From positions 31,226,001 through 31,290,000 of the forward strand of contig AP031354.1 in assembly GCA_037833965.1 (NCBI GenBank): a stretch of 64,000 bases of DNA, written 5' to 3'. Numbering within the stretch: the stretch's first letter is position 1; each line of letters starts with the position of its first letter. This DNA comes from Marchantia polymorpha subsp. ruderalis (Eukaryota > Streptophyta > Marchantiopsida > Marchantiales > Marchantiaceae). Positions 42,399 through 54,733 of the stretch are shown here, piece after piece. Position numbers and translations under genes: made by a program. The notes under the pieces are model-generated. The model did not search any database, was not told the DNA's origin, and saw only the letters and a list, made by a program, of their open reading frames with translations.

Positions 42399-42491
42399 CC
42401 AGATCCGATAAGACCGCTGCGGTGAAGCGCCCTTGGCACGGAAGAGGTCTGGGATGGGTGACCTCCACTCCGTGGAACTTCCGCAGATCAT
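42399..42491 (+). repeat. 5S-rRNA-like element lacking the 5' hairpin
   Basis: Same 5' truncation as at 24651 and 25916. Confidence 0.65.
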
Positions 42492-42571
42492 AAACATGAA
42501 AAAGTTCCTAAACTCCTTTTTGTTCTTATTTTTAATTTTTGGTTTGATTTTTAATCAGGGGGGTCATTTCT

Positions 42572-43161
42572 ATGAACGCGACCGTGGCCCCTCGGACCCT
42601 CGTACATACGAGGTACGAGATCAGCAGTACGAGGTACGGAGGATATGCGACCGTGGCCCCTCGGACCCTCGAACATACGAGGTACGAGGTCAGCAGTACG
42701 AGGTACAGAGGATATGCGACCGTGGCCCCTCGGACCTTCGTCCATACGAGGAACGATGTCAGCAGTACGAGGTAGGGAGGATATGCGACCGTGGCCCCTC
42801 GGACCCTCGTAGATACGAGGTACGAGGTCAGCAGTACGAGGTACGGAGGATATGCGACCGTGGCCCCTCGGACCCTGGTACATACGAGGTACGAGGTCAG
42901 CAGTACGAGGTACGGAGGATATGCGACCGTGGCCACTCGGACCCTCGTACATACGAGGTACGAGGTAGCAGTACGAGGTACGGAGGATATGCGACCGTGG
43001 CCCCTCGGACCCTCGTACATACGAGGTACGAGGTCAGCAGAACGAGGTACGGAGGATATGCGACCGTGGCCCCTCGGACCCTCGTCCATACGAGGAACGA
43101 TGTCAGCAGTTCGAGGTACGGAGGATATGCGGACCTGGGCCCCTCGGACTATACGAGGTAA
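42572..43161. repeat. 69-bp minisatellite, ~8.5 units
   Basis: Units are mostly the GAGGTACGAGGTCAGCA variant. One unit is 3 bp short (GAGGTAGCAGTACG), shifting phase without closing the frame. Confidence 0.95.
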
Positions 43162-43445
43162 AAATCTGGCGCTGCCCCTGGCGCATTCCTGGGAGTTCGG
43201 CAGTCCCTTTGTTCGGAAGCGAGGGAGGAAAGGAGGAAAGGAGGAAACAAATGTACCCGAGTGTGCGCCTCGCCAAGTAGGAGCGTTGGGGGCGCGAGTC
43301 TCGCGGTGCATTGAACCCGGCCGGGCGAAATGGGGATCTCCCGGACGCGCCCGGGTTCCTGGGGGGCGCCAGGGGACGCGCGTCTCGCGGTGTCTTGAAC
43401 CCGGGCGGGCGCAATGGGGGTCTCTCGGATGCGTGTAGAATCTGT
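43162..43445. repeat. GC-rich spacer, truncated
   Basis: It breaks at 43441-43450 (GTAGAATCTGTGTAGACC), where about 600 bp present in other copies are missing and the AT-rich block starts. Confidence 0.75.
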
Positions 43446-43829
43446 GTAGACCTTGGGTATTTATTTTCAATATGTTAACTTAGTTATTTCCTCATGGATT
43501 CAGTTTCTATGTCTTTCTTTCTTTATATCTTCTGTAATCATTTCTTCACAATTTCGATTCTCTTTTATTTTTTTAATTTTTTTGTCACTGTTTCTTTACA
43601 TTTCGTAATTATATTTATTTTGAGGCAATCATTTCTTTACATTTTACTGATTGAATATTCTCTGGAATTTTCTCTTTAGATTTTGCTCTTTTTGTTTAGT
43701 TTTCATGGAATTATTCTTTTTAGTAATGCTTGTTTCTTTCTGAATATGTGATGATTTATTTATTATTTTCTGAATTATCTCATGATAATTAAGAAAATAA
43801 GATAACAAAACCCCCCGGGACCCTTCTGT
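43446..43829. repeat. AT-rich pre-5S block
   Basis: Diverged copy of 42031-42398. Confidence 0.7.
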
Positions 43830-43957
43830 CGACGTGATGTCCATCACGTCCGGACTGGTGTAACCCAGATCCGATAAGACCGCTGCGGTGAAGCGCCCTT
43901 GGCACGGAAGAGGTCTGGGATGGGTAACATCCAGTCCGTGGAACTTCCGCAGATCAT
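43830..43957 (+). repeat. 5S-rRNA-like element, plus-type
   Basis: Full length with intact hairpin. The C-box region reads GGATGGGTAACAT. No minisatellite follows: the T-run at 43990-43998 joins an SRA-gene tail. Confidence 0.65.
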
Positions 43958-43998
43958 AAACATGAAAAAGTTCCGAAACTCCTTTTCGTTTTTTTTTT

Positions 43999-44236
43999 AT
44001 AAAGTGAGAAGATTTTCCAGCGAGCGAAAGAAGGGAGTTTGTTAGTCGCAGAGTTTGTCACATTTTTTAGATTCGATCTTTCGAGTAGGAGAAAGCATGG
44101 AAAAAATATGTGTGAAACTGGAAAAAAGCCAGAACTCCCAACTGATAAAACTATATGTAATCTCGTCAGATCTAATGTTGTCAAGGACGAAAACATTGAT
44201 GTGAAAACAAACAGAACACAATTCATTTCATTTTAG
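43999..44236 (+). pseudogene. 3' tail of the SUVH SRA fragment
   Basis: Corresponds to 14979-15218, from TATAAAGTGAGAAGATTT onward. The SRA core and the 15-bp hairpin are missing. Confidence 0.55.
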
Positions 44237-45790
44237 CTCATTGACGATGTCTTCATTCAGTGGCCAGTCACGGTCCCTCGATTCTTGACTGACTGGCGAC
44301 TGACCCCACGGTTTATTCCGTCAGTTGTCAAGATTCTTCACTGAGTGCTGACTGACCCCACGGTTTATTCCGTCCGTCGTCAATCACTGTCCCTCGATTC
44401 TTGACTGACTGTGAGTCGTCAGTCCAGTTCATATCCTTCGTCAGGATATGGACTCCAGTTGACGACTGACTGCAGACCGTCCCCCGGACGTTTCAAGATT
44501 CCTACCGGGCGCGAGGGGGCATCCCTCGGTTGCCTCTAGATTCCTGTCGGGCGCGAGGAGACGCTCGTTTCACGGTGTCTGGAACCCGGCCGGGCGCAAG
44601 GGGGATTTATCGGACTCGTCCAGATTCCTGTGGGGCGCAGGGGGCATCCCTCGGACGCCTCTAGATACCAGTCGGGCGCGAGGGAACGCGCGTTTCACGG
44701 AGTCTCCACCCTCGCTGACTCCAGACTGGCCCCCGGACGCCTCTAGATTCCTGCCGGGCGCAAGGGGGATTTATCGGACTCGTCCAGATTCCTGTGGGGC
44801 GCAAGGGGGCATCCCTCGGACGCCTCTAGATACCTGTCGGGCGCGAGGGAACGCGCGTTCTCACGGTGTCGCCACCCTCACTGACTGCAGACCGTCCCTG
44901 AGACGTTTCAAGATTCCTGCCGGGCGCGGAGGGCAATCCCTCGGACGCGTCTAGATTCCTGTCGGCCTCAAGGAGACGCGCATTTCACTTTGTCTGGAAC
45001 CCAGCCGGGCGAAGGGGGTTATCTCGGACGCGTCTAGATTCCTGCGTGGCGCGAGGGGGCATCCCTCGGACGCATCTTTACTCATGTCGGGCGCGAGGGG
45101 ATGCGCGTTTAACGGTGTCTGGGACCCGGCCGGACGCAAGGGGGATTTATCGGACTCGTCCAGATTCCTGTGGGGCGCGAGGGGGCATCCCTCGGACGCC
45201 TCTAGATACCTGTCGGGCGCGAGGGAACGCGCGTTTCACGGAGTCTCCACCCTCACTGACTCCAGACTGGCCCCCGGACGCCTCTAGATTCCTGCCGGGC
45301 GCGAGGGGGCATCCCTCGGACGCCTCTAGACACCTGTCGGGCGCGAGGGAACGCGCGTTCTCACGGTGTCGTCACCCTCACTGACTGCAGACAGTCCCCG
45401 GGACGTTTCAAGATTCCTGCCGGGCGCGAAGGGCAATCCCTCGGACGCTTCTAGATTCCTGTCGGCCTCGAGGAGACGCGCGTTTCACTCTGTCTGGAAC
45501 CCGGCCGGGCGCAAGGGAGATATCTCGGACGCGTCTAGATTCCTGTGGGGCGCGAGGGGCCATCCCTCGGACGCATCTATATTCCAGTCGGGCGCGAGGG
45601 GACGCGCGTTTCACGGTGTCTGGGACCCGGCCGGGTGCATGGGGGATTTCTCGGACTAGTCTAGATTCCTGTGGGGCGCGAGGGGGCATCCCTCGGACGC
45701 GTCTATATTCCTGTCGGGCGCGAGGGGATCTCTCGGACGGCCTCTACATTCCTGTCGGGCGCGAAGGGGCATCCCTCGGACGCGTCTAGA
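44237..45790. repeat. GACTG-rich repeats and expanded GC-rich ~42-bp array
   Basis: About 790 bp longer than the array at 15460, with blocks of several units repeated, for example GATTTATCGGACTCGTCCAG at about 44607, 44768 and 45150. Confidence 0.85.
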
Positions 45791-45843
45791 TTCTCCAAAA
45801 AATAAGGAAAAATGACTCTGACTCGGACTACCTTAGGAGCTTT

Positions 45844-45968
45844 ATGATTTGCGGAAGTTCCACGGAGTGTGGTCACCCATCCCAGACCTATTCCGTTCCA
45901 AGGGCGCTTAACCGCGGGGTTCTGATGGGATCTGGCATACCAGCCGTGATGCGATCGGAATCACGTCC
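45844..45968 (-). repeat. 5S-rRNA-like element, minus-type
   Basis: Copy of 16041-16165, with CATTTTTCC downstream on minus. Confidence 0.7.
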
Positions 45969-48203
45969 ATGAAAGAGTCCCCTGAGATTTTGTTATCTTG
46001 TCCTGTGATAATTATTCGTTTGAGAGATAAAACAATCAAAAGTAAAATAAAAGCAAAAAATGAATAAAAGCAAAAAAATAAAAGTTCAAAAAACAATGAG
46101 ATAGATATATAAACGAATTCCATAAAAGATTTCCAAGGAGATAACAGCTAAATACGACTCTGACTCGGAAGTATGATCAGAACCGTTGATCTCTGAACCA
46201 ATGTTAGGATTTCTTTCTGAATTATTAGTAATCCTGGATAGAAAAAGTTCCCTTTAGAATTTGGCAATCAGATCATAAATTTTTATTTATGATGTTTTAA
46301 TTCTTTTTTCTTAGAAACTGATATTCCTGAAATAAACTTGCATGAAAATCTCTTTGAATAAACTTTGTTATGGAATTCTGCAAGAATGGATTCCAAGATA
46401 ATTTGAAGTTATAAAATTTGAACCTAGAAAAAAAATTGAGAGCGACAATTGTTCAGTATTCTCGCATTAATGGCACGGGTATTGTAATCTCAGGTCTTAC
46501 GCGTATGAATACTGCAGCTGCACCTTCCCTCTCGTCCCTTCGGGGACATCTGAGTCACTGAGGGAAGACATGCACTTGACTGACGACTGGCGAAAGACAT
46601 CTTTCCTGGATGCCGATCCTTCGGGGATCTCCCGGACGGCCTCCATAAACGATTACGGATAGAAACAGTAACATTTAGAAATTACCAATCAGGTTAGAAA
46701 TTATTGTTTATAATTTCTTATTTTCTATTTCGAAAATGATATTCATGGAATAAATCTGCATCTTTTTTAATAGACTTGGCTTTACAAATTCTGCAAGAAT
46801 TGAGCCCAAGATAATCTGGAGTTATAAACATTTGAAACTAGAAAAACATTTGAGAGCGCCACGTGTTCCGTATTCTCGCATTAAAGGCATGAGTGTTGTA
46901 ATCTCAGGTCTTACGCGTATAAATACTGCAGCTGCACCTCCCCTCTCGTCTCTTCGGGGACATCCGATCAGCGGCCGTTGGTAGCCGCTGATCGGCCGGG
47001 CGCAAGGGGAAGGTGAGTGGCGCGTCCCCTTGCACCCTTGGCAGGAACTTGCAAATCGGCACAAAATTGAAAGCAGGAATTGAAGAAGAGAGGATGAGGG
47101 GAAGGCGAGCAGCAGCAGCAGGGACAGAGAAAGGGAGAGAGAGAGAGAGAGGGCGGAGACAGAGAGAACAAGCGAGAGCGAGAGCGCGCAGTGGCGAGCG
47201 GCTTTGGGGCTTTAGGTTTAGGGTAGCAGGAGCACAGCAGCGGCAGCAGCAGGAGGCATACCAGCCCTGACGTGATCGAATCATGGCGCATTTTGTTATC
47301 TTTTCCTATGATAATCACTCGCATGAGAGATGAAGGAATAAGAAATGAAATAAAAAAATAAAACCAATGAATCAAATGGATAAAAAAAAACTTGAATAAA
47401 AAGACAAAACTAAAGACTCTGAAGAATGATCTGAACAGTTGATCTTTGAGCCAATGTTGAGATTATTTTTTTTAATTATAAATGATCATGGATAGATAAA
47501 TATGACTCTGAAGTATGATCTGAACCGTTGATCTTTGTATCAATGTTGGGATTTCTCTTCGATTCCAAATAATCATGGATAGAAACAGAAACATTAAGAA
47601 TTAAGAAATCAGGTAAGAAATTATTATTTATTATGCACTTTTTTTTCTATTTTAAAAATGATACTCATGCAATAAATTTGCATCTTTTTGGAAAGACTTG
47701 GCTATAGAATCCTGCAAGAATTGAGCCCAAGATAATCTGGAGTTATACAAATTTGATAACTCGATTCTTGACTGACCGTCAGTCGTTAGTCGAGTTCATA
47801 TCCTTCCTCAGTGACTCTAATCGATAGAAGTGTGGCCTTAGGTATTTATTTTTAATATGTAAACTTAGTTATTCCTTCATGGATTCAGTTTCTATGTCTT
47901 TCTTTCTTTATATCTTCTGGAATCATTTCTTCACGATTTCGATTAATTTTTATTAATTTTTTATGTCACTGTTTCTCTACATTTTCGTAATTATATTTAT
48001 TTTAATGCAATCATTTCTTTACATTTGACTGATTGAATATTTTCTGAAATTTTCTATTTAGATTTTGCTTTTTTATTTTTCATGGAATTGTTTTTTAATG
48101 TGCTTGTTTCTTTCGGAATATGTGATTATATATTTATTATTTTCTGAATTATCTCATGATAATTAATAAAATAAGATAACAAAACCCCCCGGGAGCCTTT
48201 CAT
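45969..48203. repeat. AT-rich spacers with hairpin/AG block
   Basis: Copy of 16166-18400. Hairpin at 46964-46995, GA run at 47134-47151. No gene seen. Confidence 0.7.
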
Positions 48204-48331
48204 CGACGTGATGTCCATCACGTCCGGACTGGTGTAACCCAGATCCGATAAGACCGCAGCGGTTAAGCGCCCTTGGCACGGAAGAGGTCTGGGATGGGTG
48301 ACCTCCACTCCGTGGAACTTCCGCAGATCAT
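48204..48331 (+). repeat. 5S-rRNA-like element, plus-type
   Basis: Copy of 18401-18528. Confidence 0.7.
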
Positions 48332-48425
48332 ATACATGAAAAAGTTCCTTGACTCCTTTTCGTTTTTTTTATTTTTATTTTTTTTATTTTTTTTTAAAAT
48401 TTTATAAGAGGGGTCGATTCTATGA

Positions 48426-48604
48426 ATGCGACTGTGACCCCTCGGACCCTCGTACATACGAGGTACGATGTCAACAGTACGAGGTACGGATGATATGCGA
48501 CCGTGGCCCCTCGGACCCTCGTACATACGAGGTACGATGTCAGAAGTACGAGGTACGGAGGATATGCGACTGTGGCCCCTCGGACCCTCGTACATACGAG
48601 GTAA
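48426..48604. repeat. 69-bp minisatellite, ~2.6 units
   Basis: Copy of 18623-18801. Confidence 0.9.
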
Positions 48605-48614
48605 AATTCAAATT

Positions 48615-48783
48615 CAATATTCAAAATCTCCAGAAACGCCTTGTACACGTGCTCCTCCGCTGAAAACCGTGTCTTGACTTTGTTGATAAAGTTGATGGTC
48701 TGATCAGAGGCCGAAGACCCTTCCTCCCTTGAACGCTTCATCCTCCTTCGCCCTTCAGAAACACAGCTCACTTCTATGAACAC
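48615..48783 (-). pseudogene. SIN3-like PAH-domain fragment
   Basis: Identical translation to 18812-18980. Confidence 0.6.
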
Positions 48784-49193
48784 AGCTGGAACTCAGCACG
48801 AAATTGAAACAAGATTTTTGAAGCGAGTCGATTGAGGAGGGAGAGCGTCTTACCTCCCCTTGCGCCCGCACAGGATCAAGACGAGCGTCAGGAGGACAGG
48901 TGGCGCGTCCCTTCGCGCTATGGACCAGATGACACTACCCAAGACTTTCAAAGGCAGCAGGAACTTGGACAGCACAAAATTGAATGCAGGAACTTGGATT
49001 CTAGCAAATTGGAAGGTGAACGCGTCTTACCTTCCCCTCGCGCCCGCCGTGCCAAGAAAAACCGCTATGCTGTTGCGCTTCTGGCTGGTTGACGAGCGGA
49101 AACACGAAAGGCTGGAACGAGACGAGAAGAGGAGCGAGTGCGAGACGAGCGAGAGCGCGCAGTGCCGAGCGGGTTTAGGGTTTAGGTATAGGG
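48784..49193. other. Spacer with telomere-like motif; no supported gene
   Basis: Copy of 18981-19390. Confidence 0.5.
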
Positions 49194-50431
49194 TCACTCA
49201 GAAAAGACATGAATTCCACCCCTAAAACCCCCCGGGAGAGCGGGAGGCAGGGAGGGAAGACCTGAGCCAGGCGTGCAAGCCTCCGCTCGCCCAGACCCAG
49301 GGGTCAGAGGACTAATTTCAATAAACTCCAATCCATTGCCATCAGGATCGCAACAGAATATTGAGGGCACCATGCTGTGCTGGTACGGTATCCCTTCAAA
49401 AGAGAAATGAGGGTGTACGTTATAGCAAAGCTTGTAGTCTGAACCACATCAAATCGTGTATATATACAACTGCAAACACATTAGAAAATTCAAGGTCAGC
49501 CTAAAATCCCAGTTTGCAACTACTATATGCTCACCTGCTTTCTCAAGTGTTTGTCGAAGACCTTCAACATTCTTGCAGTTAAAGCATGCATGTCTGTCGA
49601 AACCACCATGCCCAGGCCGACCGTGAACTGGATCAGGGTTGGGAACCTCCATGATATGAATAACCTCAGCTCCCAAAAGTAACCAAGCTCCTCTATACGG
49701 AAGCTCTGGTCTATCTGGACTAGTCATCAAACCTATTGGAATGAATAAAAGATGGTTAGCTATTTGATGAAAGCGGTTCGTTACTCACAGATTCAGCCCT
49801 TTGAACTGGACTGCAATACTCAAACGCACGTAGAATCACTTCGCAGCCATCCATGCACTAGTTGATTGAATAAGAAGAATGACATTGTTTCATGAATAGT
49901 ATTCATATTGATGAATCAAATATATCTGCAAGTTTTTCCATCGATCGAGTTTGGCACCAATCTCTTTCCCATGATAATATGGAACAAATGAATGAAAACA
50001 GACATGATTGTATGTGACTACAATAAAATTTACTTACAATTGGTCGACTGTGACAATCTAGGAATGAAAATTTGCTGAAATTTTATCTATAAATGCTGAA
50101 AATGATGACAAACTTCACAGGAGTGGAATAGAAACGTACATGAAGGAGAAACCGTGAGAGATTTCAAGTGAACATCTGCAGGCTCTTTTGAAGATTTTGT
50201 ATCTTTGAAGGTTGGAGGTGCTTCCTCTTCAGTATTTTCCATCGGCAAATTCATGAAGTCTACACTGTTGTCGTGTTGAAATTTCTCCTCGGGTAGAGAC
50301 ACACCATGAACTGCCCCACGGGAGCCCAGGTCATGCTCAGTGGACACAGATCCTTCTTCCGCTCTTCCTTCGTCCTTCAACATGTCCAATTCTTCAAGTT
50401 GATGGTTCTCCGCTGCTATGGCAGTTTTCAT
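49194..50431 (-). pseudogene. VOC/glyoxalase I-like gene, copy C (exon deleted)
   Basis: Identical to copy A (19391-20628), including the 145-bp deletion, so the deletion predates the 17.8-kb duplication. Confidence 0.7.
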
Positions 50432-51043
50432 GAGTTTTTATGTGCCAGTGGAATGAGGTATGAGGTAGCTGATCCCTGCCCCTGCCCCTGGGTCTGGGCG
50501 AGCGCAGGCTTCCAGGCCTTTACTCACTTCCTCCCTTCTTCCCTGCCTCTCGCTTTTCTCTCCTGCGCCCCTCCTCCCTGCTCCTGGATCGGACCCTCCT
50601 CACAAACGACAGCAAAGAGACAGTGGCAGACGGCGCTTGTAACTCAGGTGACCACTGGAACAGAAAGGACGACTGGACCCTGATGCGGCTGAACTGCACC
50701 TCACCCCATATATATAGGTCGTCTGTGCTACGTCCTCCGAATGAGGTAGCTGATCCCTGCCCTGCCCCTGGGTCTGGGCGAGCGCAGGCTTCCAGGCCTT
50801 TACTCACTTCCTCCCTTCTTCCCTGCCTCCCGCTTGCACGTCTTCCTTCCCTGACTCCCGCTCCCCCCCCCCTCCTCGTCACTAAAGGCTCAACACTTTT
50901 GGGGGAACGCGAGGGAGCTGATCCTAGCCCCTGCCCCCCGCTGCCTCCCGCGCATCGCTCACTTCCTGCCTCCCGCTTGCATGCCTGGCTCAGGACTTCC
51001 CTCCCTGCCTCCCGCTCAATGATGTGAAAACAATAATGTGAAA
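50432..51043. repeat. CT-rich repeated region with TATA-like site
   Basis: Copy of 20629-21240; ATATATATA at 50708-50716. Confidence 0.5.
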
Positions 51044-51574
51044 ACAAACAGAACACAATTCATTTCATTTAAGTTCATTGACGATGTCTTCATTCAGTGG
51101 CCAGTCACGGTCCCTCGATTCTTGACTGACTGGTGACTGACCCCATGGTTTATTCCGTCCGTCGTCAATCACAGTCCCTCGATTCTTGACTGACTGTGAG
51201 TCGTCAGTCCAGTTCAAATCCTTCGTCAGGATATGAACTCCACTTGACGACTGACTGCAGACCGTCCCCCGGACGTTTCAAGATTCCTGCCGGGCGCAAG
51301 GAGGCATCATTCGGACGCCTCTAGATTCCTGTCGGGCGCGAGGAGACGCTCGTTTCACGGTGTCTGGAACCCAGCCGGGCGCAAGGGGAATTTATCGGAC
51401 TCGTCCAGATTCCTGTGGGGCGCGAGGGGGCATCCCTCGGACGCCTCTAGACACCTGTCGGGCTCGAGGGAACGCGCGTTTCACGGTGTCTCCACCCTCA
51501 CTGACTGCAGACCGTCCCCGGGACGTTTCAAGATTCCTGCCGGGCGCAAAGGGGCATCCCTCGGACGCGTCTAT
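51044..51574. repeat. GACTG-rich repeats and GC-rich ~42-bp array
   Basis: Copy of 21241-21772 with one G fewer in a G-run near 51425. Confidence 0.85.
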
Positions 51575-52351
51575 AAGCAATCAGGTTAGAAATTATTATT
51601 TATTATGCACCTTTTTTTCTATTTTAAAAATGATACTCAAGCAATAAATTTGCATCCTTTTGAATAGACTTGGCTATAGAATCCTGCAAGAATTGAGCCC
51701 AAGATAATCTGGAGTTATACACATTTGATAACTCGATTCTTGACTGACCGTCAGTCGTTAGTCGAGTGCATATCCTTCCTCAGTGACTCTGATCGATAGG
51801 AGTGTGGCCTTGGGTATTTATTTTCAATATGTTAACTTAGTTATTCCTTCATGGATTCAGTTTCTATGTTATGACCAGAGCTTCAACTCCAATGATTGCA
51901 TACCCTTGAATCGGCTTTGGAAGAGTTGGCTTATGCCGAGCACACAGCCCTACTGTGCGTAGTCTCTAATCGATGGAAGTGTGGCCTTGGGTATTTATTT
52001 TCAATATGTTAACTTAGTTATTTCCTCATGGATTCAGTTTCTATGTCTTTCTTTCTTTATATCTTCTGTCATCATTCCTTCACGATTTCGATTAATTTTT
52101 ATTTTTTTTTATGTCACTGTTTCTCTACATTTTCGTAATTATATTTATTTTAATGCAATCATTTCTTTACATTTGACTGATTGAATATTTTCTGACATTT
52201 TCTCTTTAGATTTTACTTTTTTATTTTTCATGGAATTGTTTTTTAATGTGCTTGTTTCTTTCGGAAAATGTGATTATATATTTATTATTTTCTGAATTAT
52301 CTCATGATAATTAGGAAAATAAGATAACAAAACCCCCCGCGAGCCTTTCAT
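51575..52351. repeat. AT-rich spacer with internal direct duplication
   Basis: Copy of 21773-22549. Confidence 0.65.
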
Positions 52352-52479
52352 CGACGTGATGTCCATCATGTCCGGACTGGTGTAACCCAGATCCGATAAG
52401 ACCGCTGCGGTCAAGCGCCCTTGGCACGGAAGAGGTCTGGGATGGGTGACATCCACTCCGTGGAACTTCCGCAGATCAT
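52352..52479 (+). repeat. 5S-rRNA-like element, plus-type
   Basis: Copy of 22550-22677. Confidence 0.7.
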
Positions 52480-52562
52480 AAACATGAAAAAGTTCCTAAA
52501 CTCCTTTTCGTTTTTTTTTTCTTTAAATTTTTTTTTATTTTTTAAGAGGGGTCGATTCTATG

Positions 52563-52805
52563 AATGCGACCGTGGCCCCACGGACCCTCGTACATACGAG
52601 GTACGATGTCAACAGTACGAGGTACGGGGGATATGCGATCGTGGCCCCTCGGACCCTCGTACATACGAGGTACGATGTCAGCAGTACGAGGTTCGGAGGA
52701 TATGCGACCGTGGCCCCTCGGGCCCTCGTCCATACGAGGAACGATGTCAGCAATACGAGGTACGGAGGATATGCGGACCTGGGCCCCTCGGACTATACGA
52801 GGTAA
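52563..52805. repeat. 69-bp minisatellite, ~3.5 units
   Basis: Copy of 22761-23003. Confidence 0.9.
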
Positions 52806-53162
52806 AAATCTGGCGCTCCCCCTGGCGCATTCCTGGGAGTTCGGCAGTCCCTTTGTTCGGAAGCGAGGGAGGAAAGGAGGAAACAAATTGAGCCCGGCCG
52901 GGCGAAATGGGGATCTCCCGGACGCGCCCGGGTTCCTGGGGGGCGCCAGGGGACGCGCGTCTCGCGGTGTCTTGAACCCGGGCGGGCGCAATGGGGGTCT
53001 CTCGGATGCGTGTAGAATCTTGTCGGGCGCAGGGGGGATCTCCCGGACGCGTCTCGATTTCCTTTCGCCATGGACTGGTCTATCAGAAGTGTGCCAGGGC
53101 CCAAGGCCCAAGTTCATACCTGTACCAGGGCACCCTCTTCTTGCTGGTTTTGGGGCGCAAGG
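52806..53162. repeat. GC-rich spacer, second array family
   Basis: Copy of 23004-23361 with isolated substitutions. Confidence 0.75.
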
Positions 53163-53216
53163 CCGGAAGAGGTCTAGGATGGGTGACCTCCACTCCGTGG
53201 AACTTCCGCAGATCAT
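53163..53216 (+). repeat. 5S-rRNA-like element, 3' fragment
   Basis: Copy of 23362-23414. Confidence 0.65.
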
Positions 53217-53296
53217 AAACATGAAAAAGTTCCTAAACTCCTTTTTGTTCTAATTTTTAATTTTTGGTTTGATTTTTAATTATGGGGGTCAATTCT

Positions 53297-53490
53297 ATGA
53301 ACGCGACCGTGGCCCCTCGGACCCTCGAACATACGAGGTACGAGATCAGCAGTACGAGGTACGGAGGATATGCGACCGTGGCCCCTCGGACCCTCGTACA
53401 TACGAGGTACGAGGTAGTAGTACGAGGTTCGGAGGATATGCGACCGTGGCCCCTCGGGCCCTCGTACATACGAGGTACGAGGTCAGCAGT
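53297..53490. repeat. 69-bp minisatellite, ~2.8 units
   Basis: Copy of 23495-23688; GAGGTAGTAG here against GAGGTAGCAG there. Confidence 0.9.
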
Positions 53491-54092
53491 ATTCCCGGGA
53501 GTTCGGCAGTCCCTTTGTTCGGAAGCGAGGGAGGAAAGGAGGAATCAATTGTACCCGAGTGTGCGCCTCGCCGAGTAGGAGCGTTGTGGGTGCGCGTCTC
53601 GCGGTGCATTGAACCCGGCCGGGCTAAATGGGGATCTCCCGGACGCGCCCGGGTTCCTGGGGGGCGCCAGGGGACGCGCGTCTCGCGGTGTCTTGAACCC
53701 GGGCGGGCGCAATGGGGGTCTCTCGGATGCGTGTAGAATCTTGTCGGGCGCAAGGGGGATCTCCCGGACGCGTCTCGATTTCCTTTCGCCAAGGACTGGT
53801 CTATCAGAAGTGTGCCAGGGCCCAAGGCCCAAGTTCGTACCTGTACCAGGGCACCCTCTTCTTGCTGGTTTTGGGGCGCAAGGCCGTCCACTAACTGCCT
53901 TCCTGGAGAACTCTATATATTTCAGAATAGTTCAACGCTTTGGATCATGCCTCAGAGTAAGAGCCTTGGTTATGTTATGACCACAGCTTCAACTCAAATG
54001 ATTGCATACCCTTGAATCGGCCTTGGAAGAGTGGGCTTATGCCGAGCACACAGCCCTACTGTGCGTAGTCTCTAATCGATGGAAGTGTGGCC
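53491..54092. repeat. GC-rich spacer and conserved block
   Basis: Copy of 23689-24290. Confidence 0.7.
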
Positions 54093-54452
54093 TTGGGTAT
54101 TTATTTTCAATATGTTAACTTAGTTATTTCCTCATGGATTCAGTTTCTATGTCTTTCTTTCTTTATATTTTCTGTAATCCTTTCTTCACAATTTCAATTT
54201 TCTTTTATTTTTGTATTTTTATGTCACTGTTTCTCTACATTTTCGTAATTATATTTATTTTGAGGCAATCATTTCTTTACATTTTACTGATTGAATATTT
54301 TCTGAAATTTTCTCTTTAGATTTTACTTTTTTAATTTTATTTTTCATGCAATTATGTTTTTTAGTAATGCTTGTTTCTTTCTGAATATGTGATGATTTAT
54401 TTATTATTTTCTGAATTATCTCATGATAATAAAGAAAATAAGATAACAAAAC
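54093..54452. repeat. AT-rich pre-5S block
   Basis: Copy of 24291-24650. Confidence 0.75.
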
Positions 54453-54545
54453 CCAGATCCGATAAGACCGCTGCGGTGAAGCGCCCTTGGCACGGAAGAG
54501 GTCTGGGATGGGTTACCTCCACTCCGTGGAACTTCCGCAGATCAT
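54453..54545 (+). repeat. 5S-rRNA-like element lacking the 5' hairpin
   Basis: Copy of 24651-24743. Confidence 0.65.
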
Positions 54546-54630
54546 AAACCTGAAAATGTTCCTAAACTCCTTTTTGTTCTAATTTTTAATTTTTGGTTTG
54601 ATTTTGAATTAGGGGGGTCAATTCTATGAA

Positions 54631-54733
54631 CGCGACCGTGGCCCCTCGGACCCTCGTCCATACGAGGAACGATGTCAGCAGTACGAGGTACGGAGGATAT
54701 GCGGACCTTGGCCCCTCGGACTATACGAGGTAA
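54631..54733. repeat. 69-bp minisatellite, ~1.5 units
   Basis: Copy of 24829-24931. Confidence 0.85.

Noticed and set aside
42433..43470. ORFs of 242 (+) and 312 (-) codons
   Set aside because: Overlapping frames on both strands of the 8.5-unit minisatellite plus the 5S-like element; repeat artefacts.
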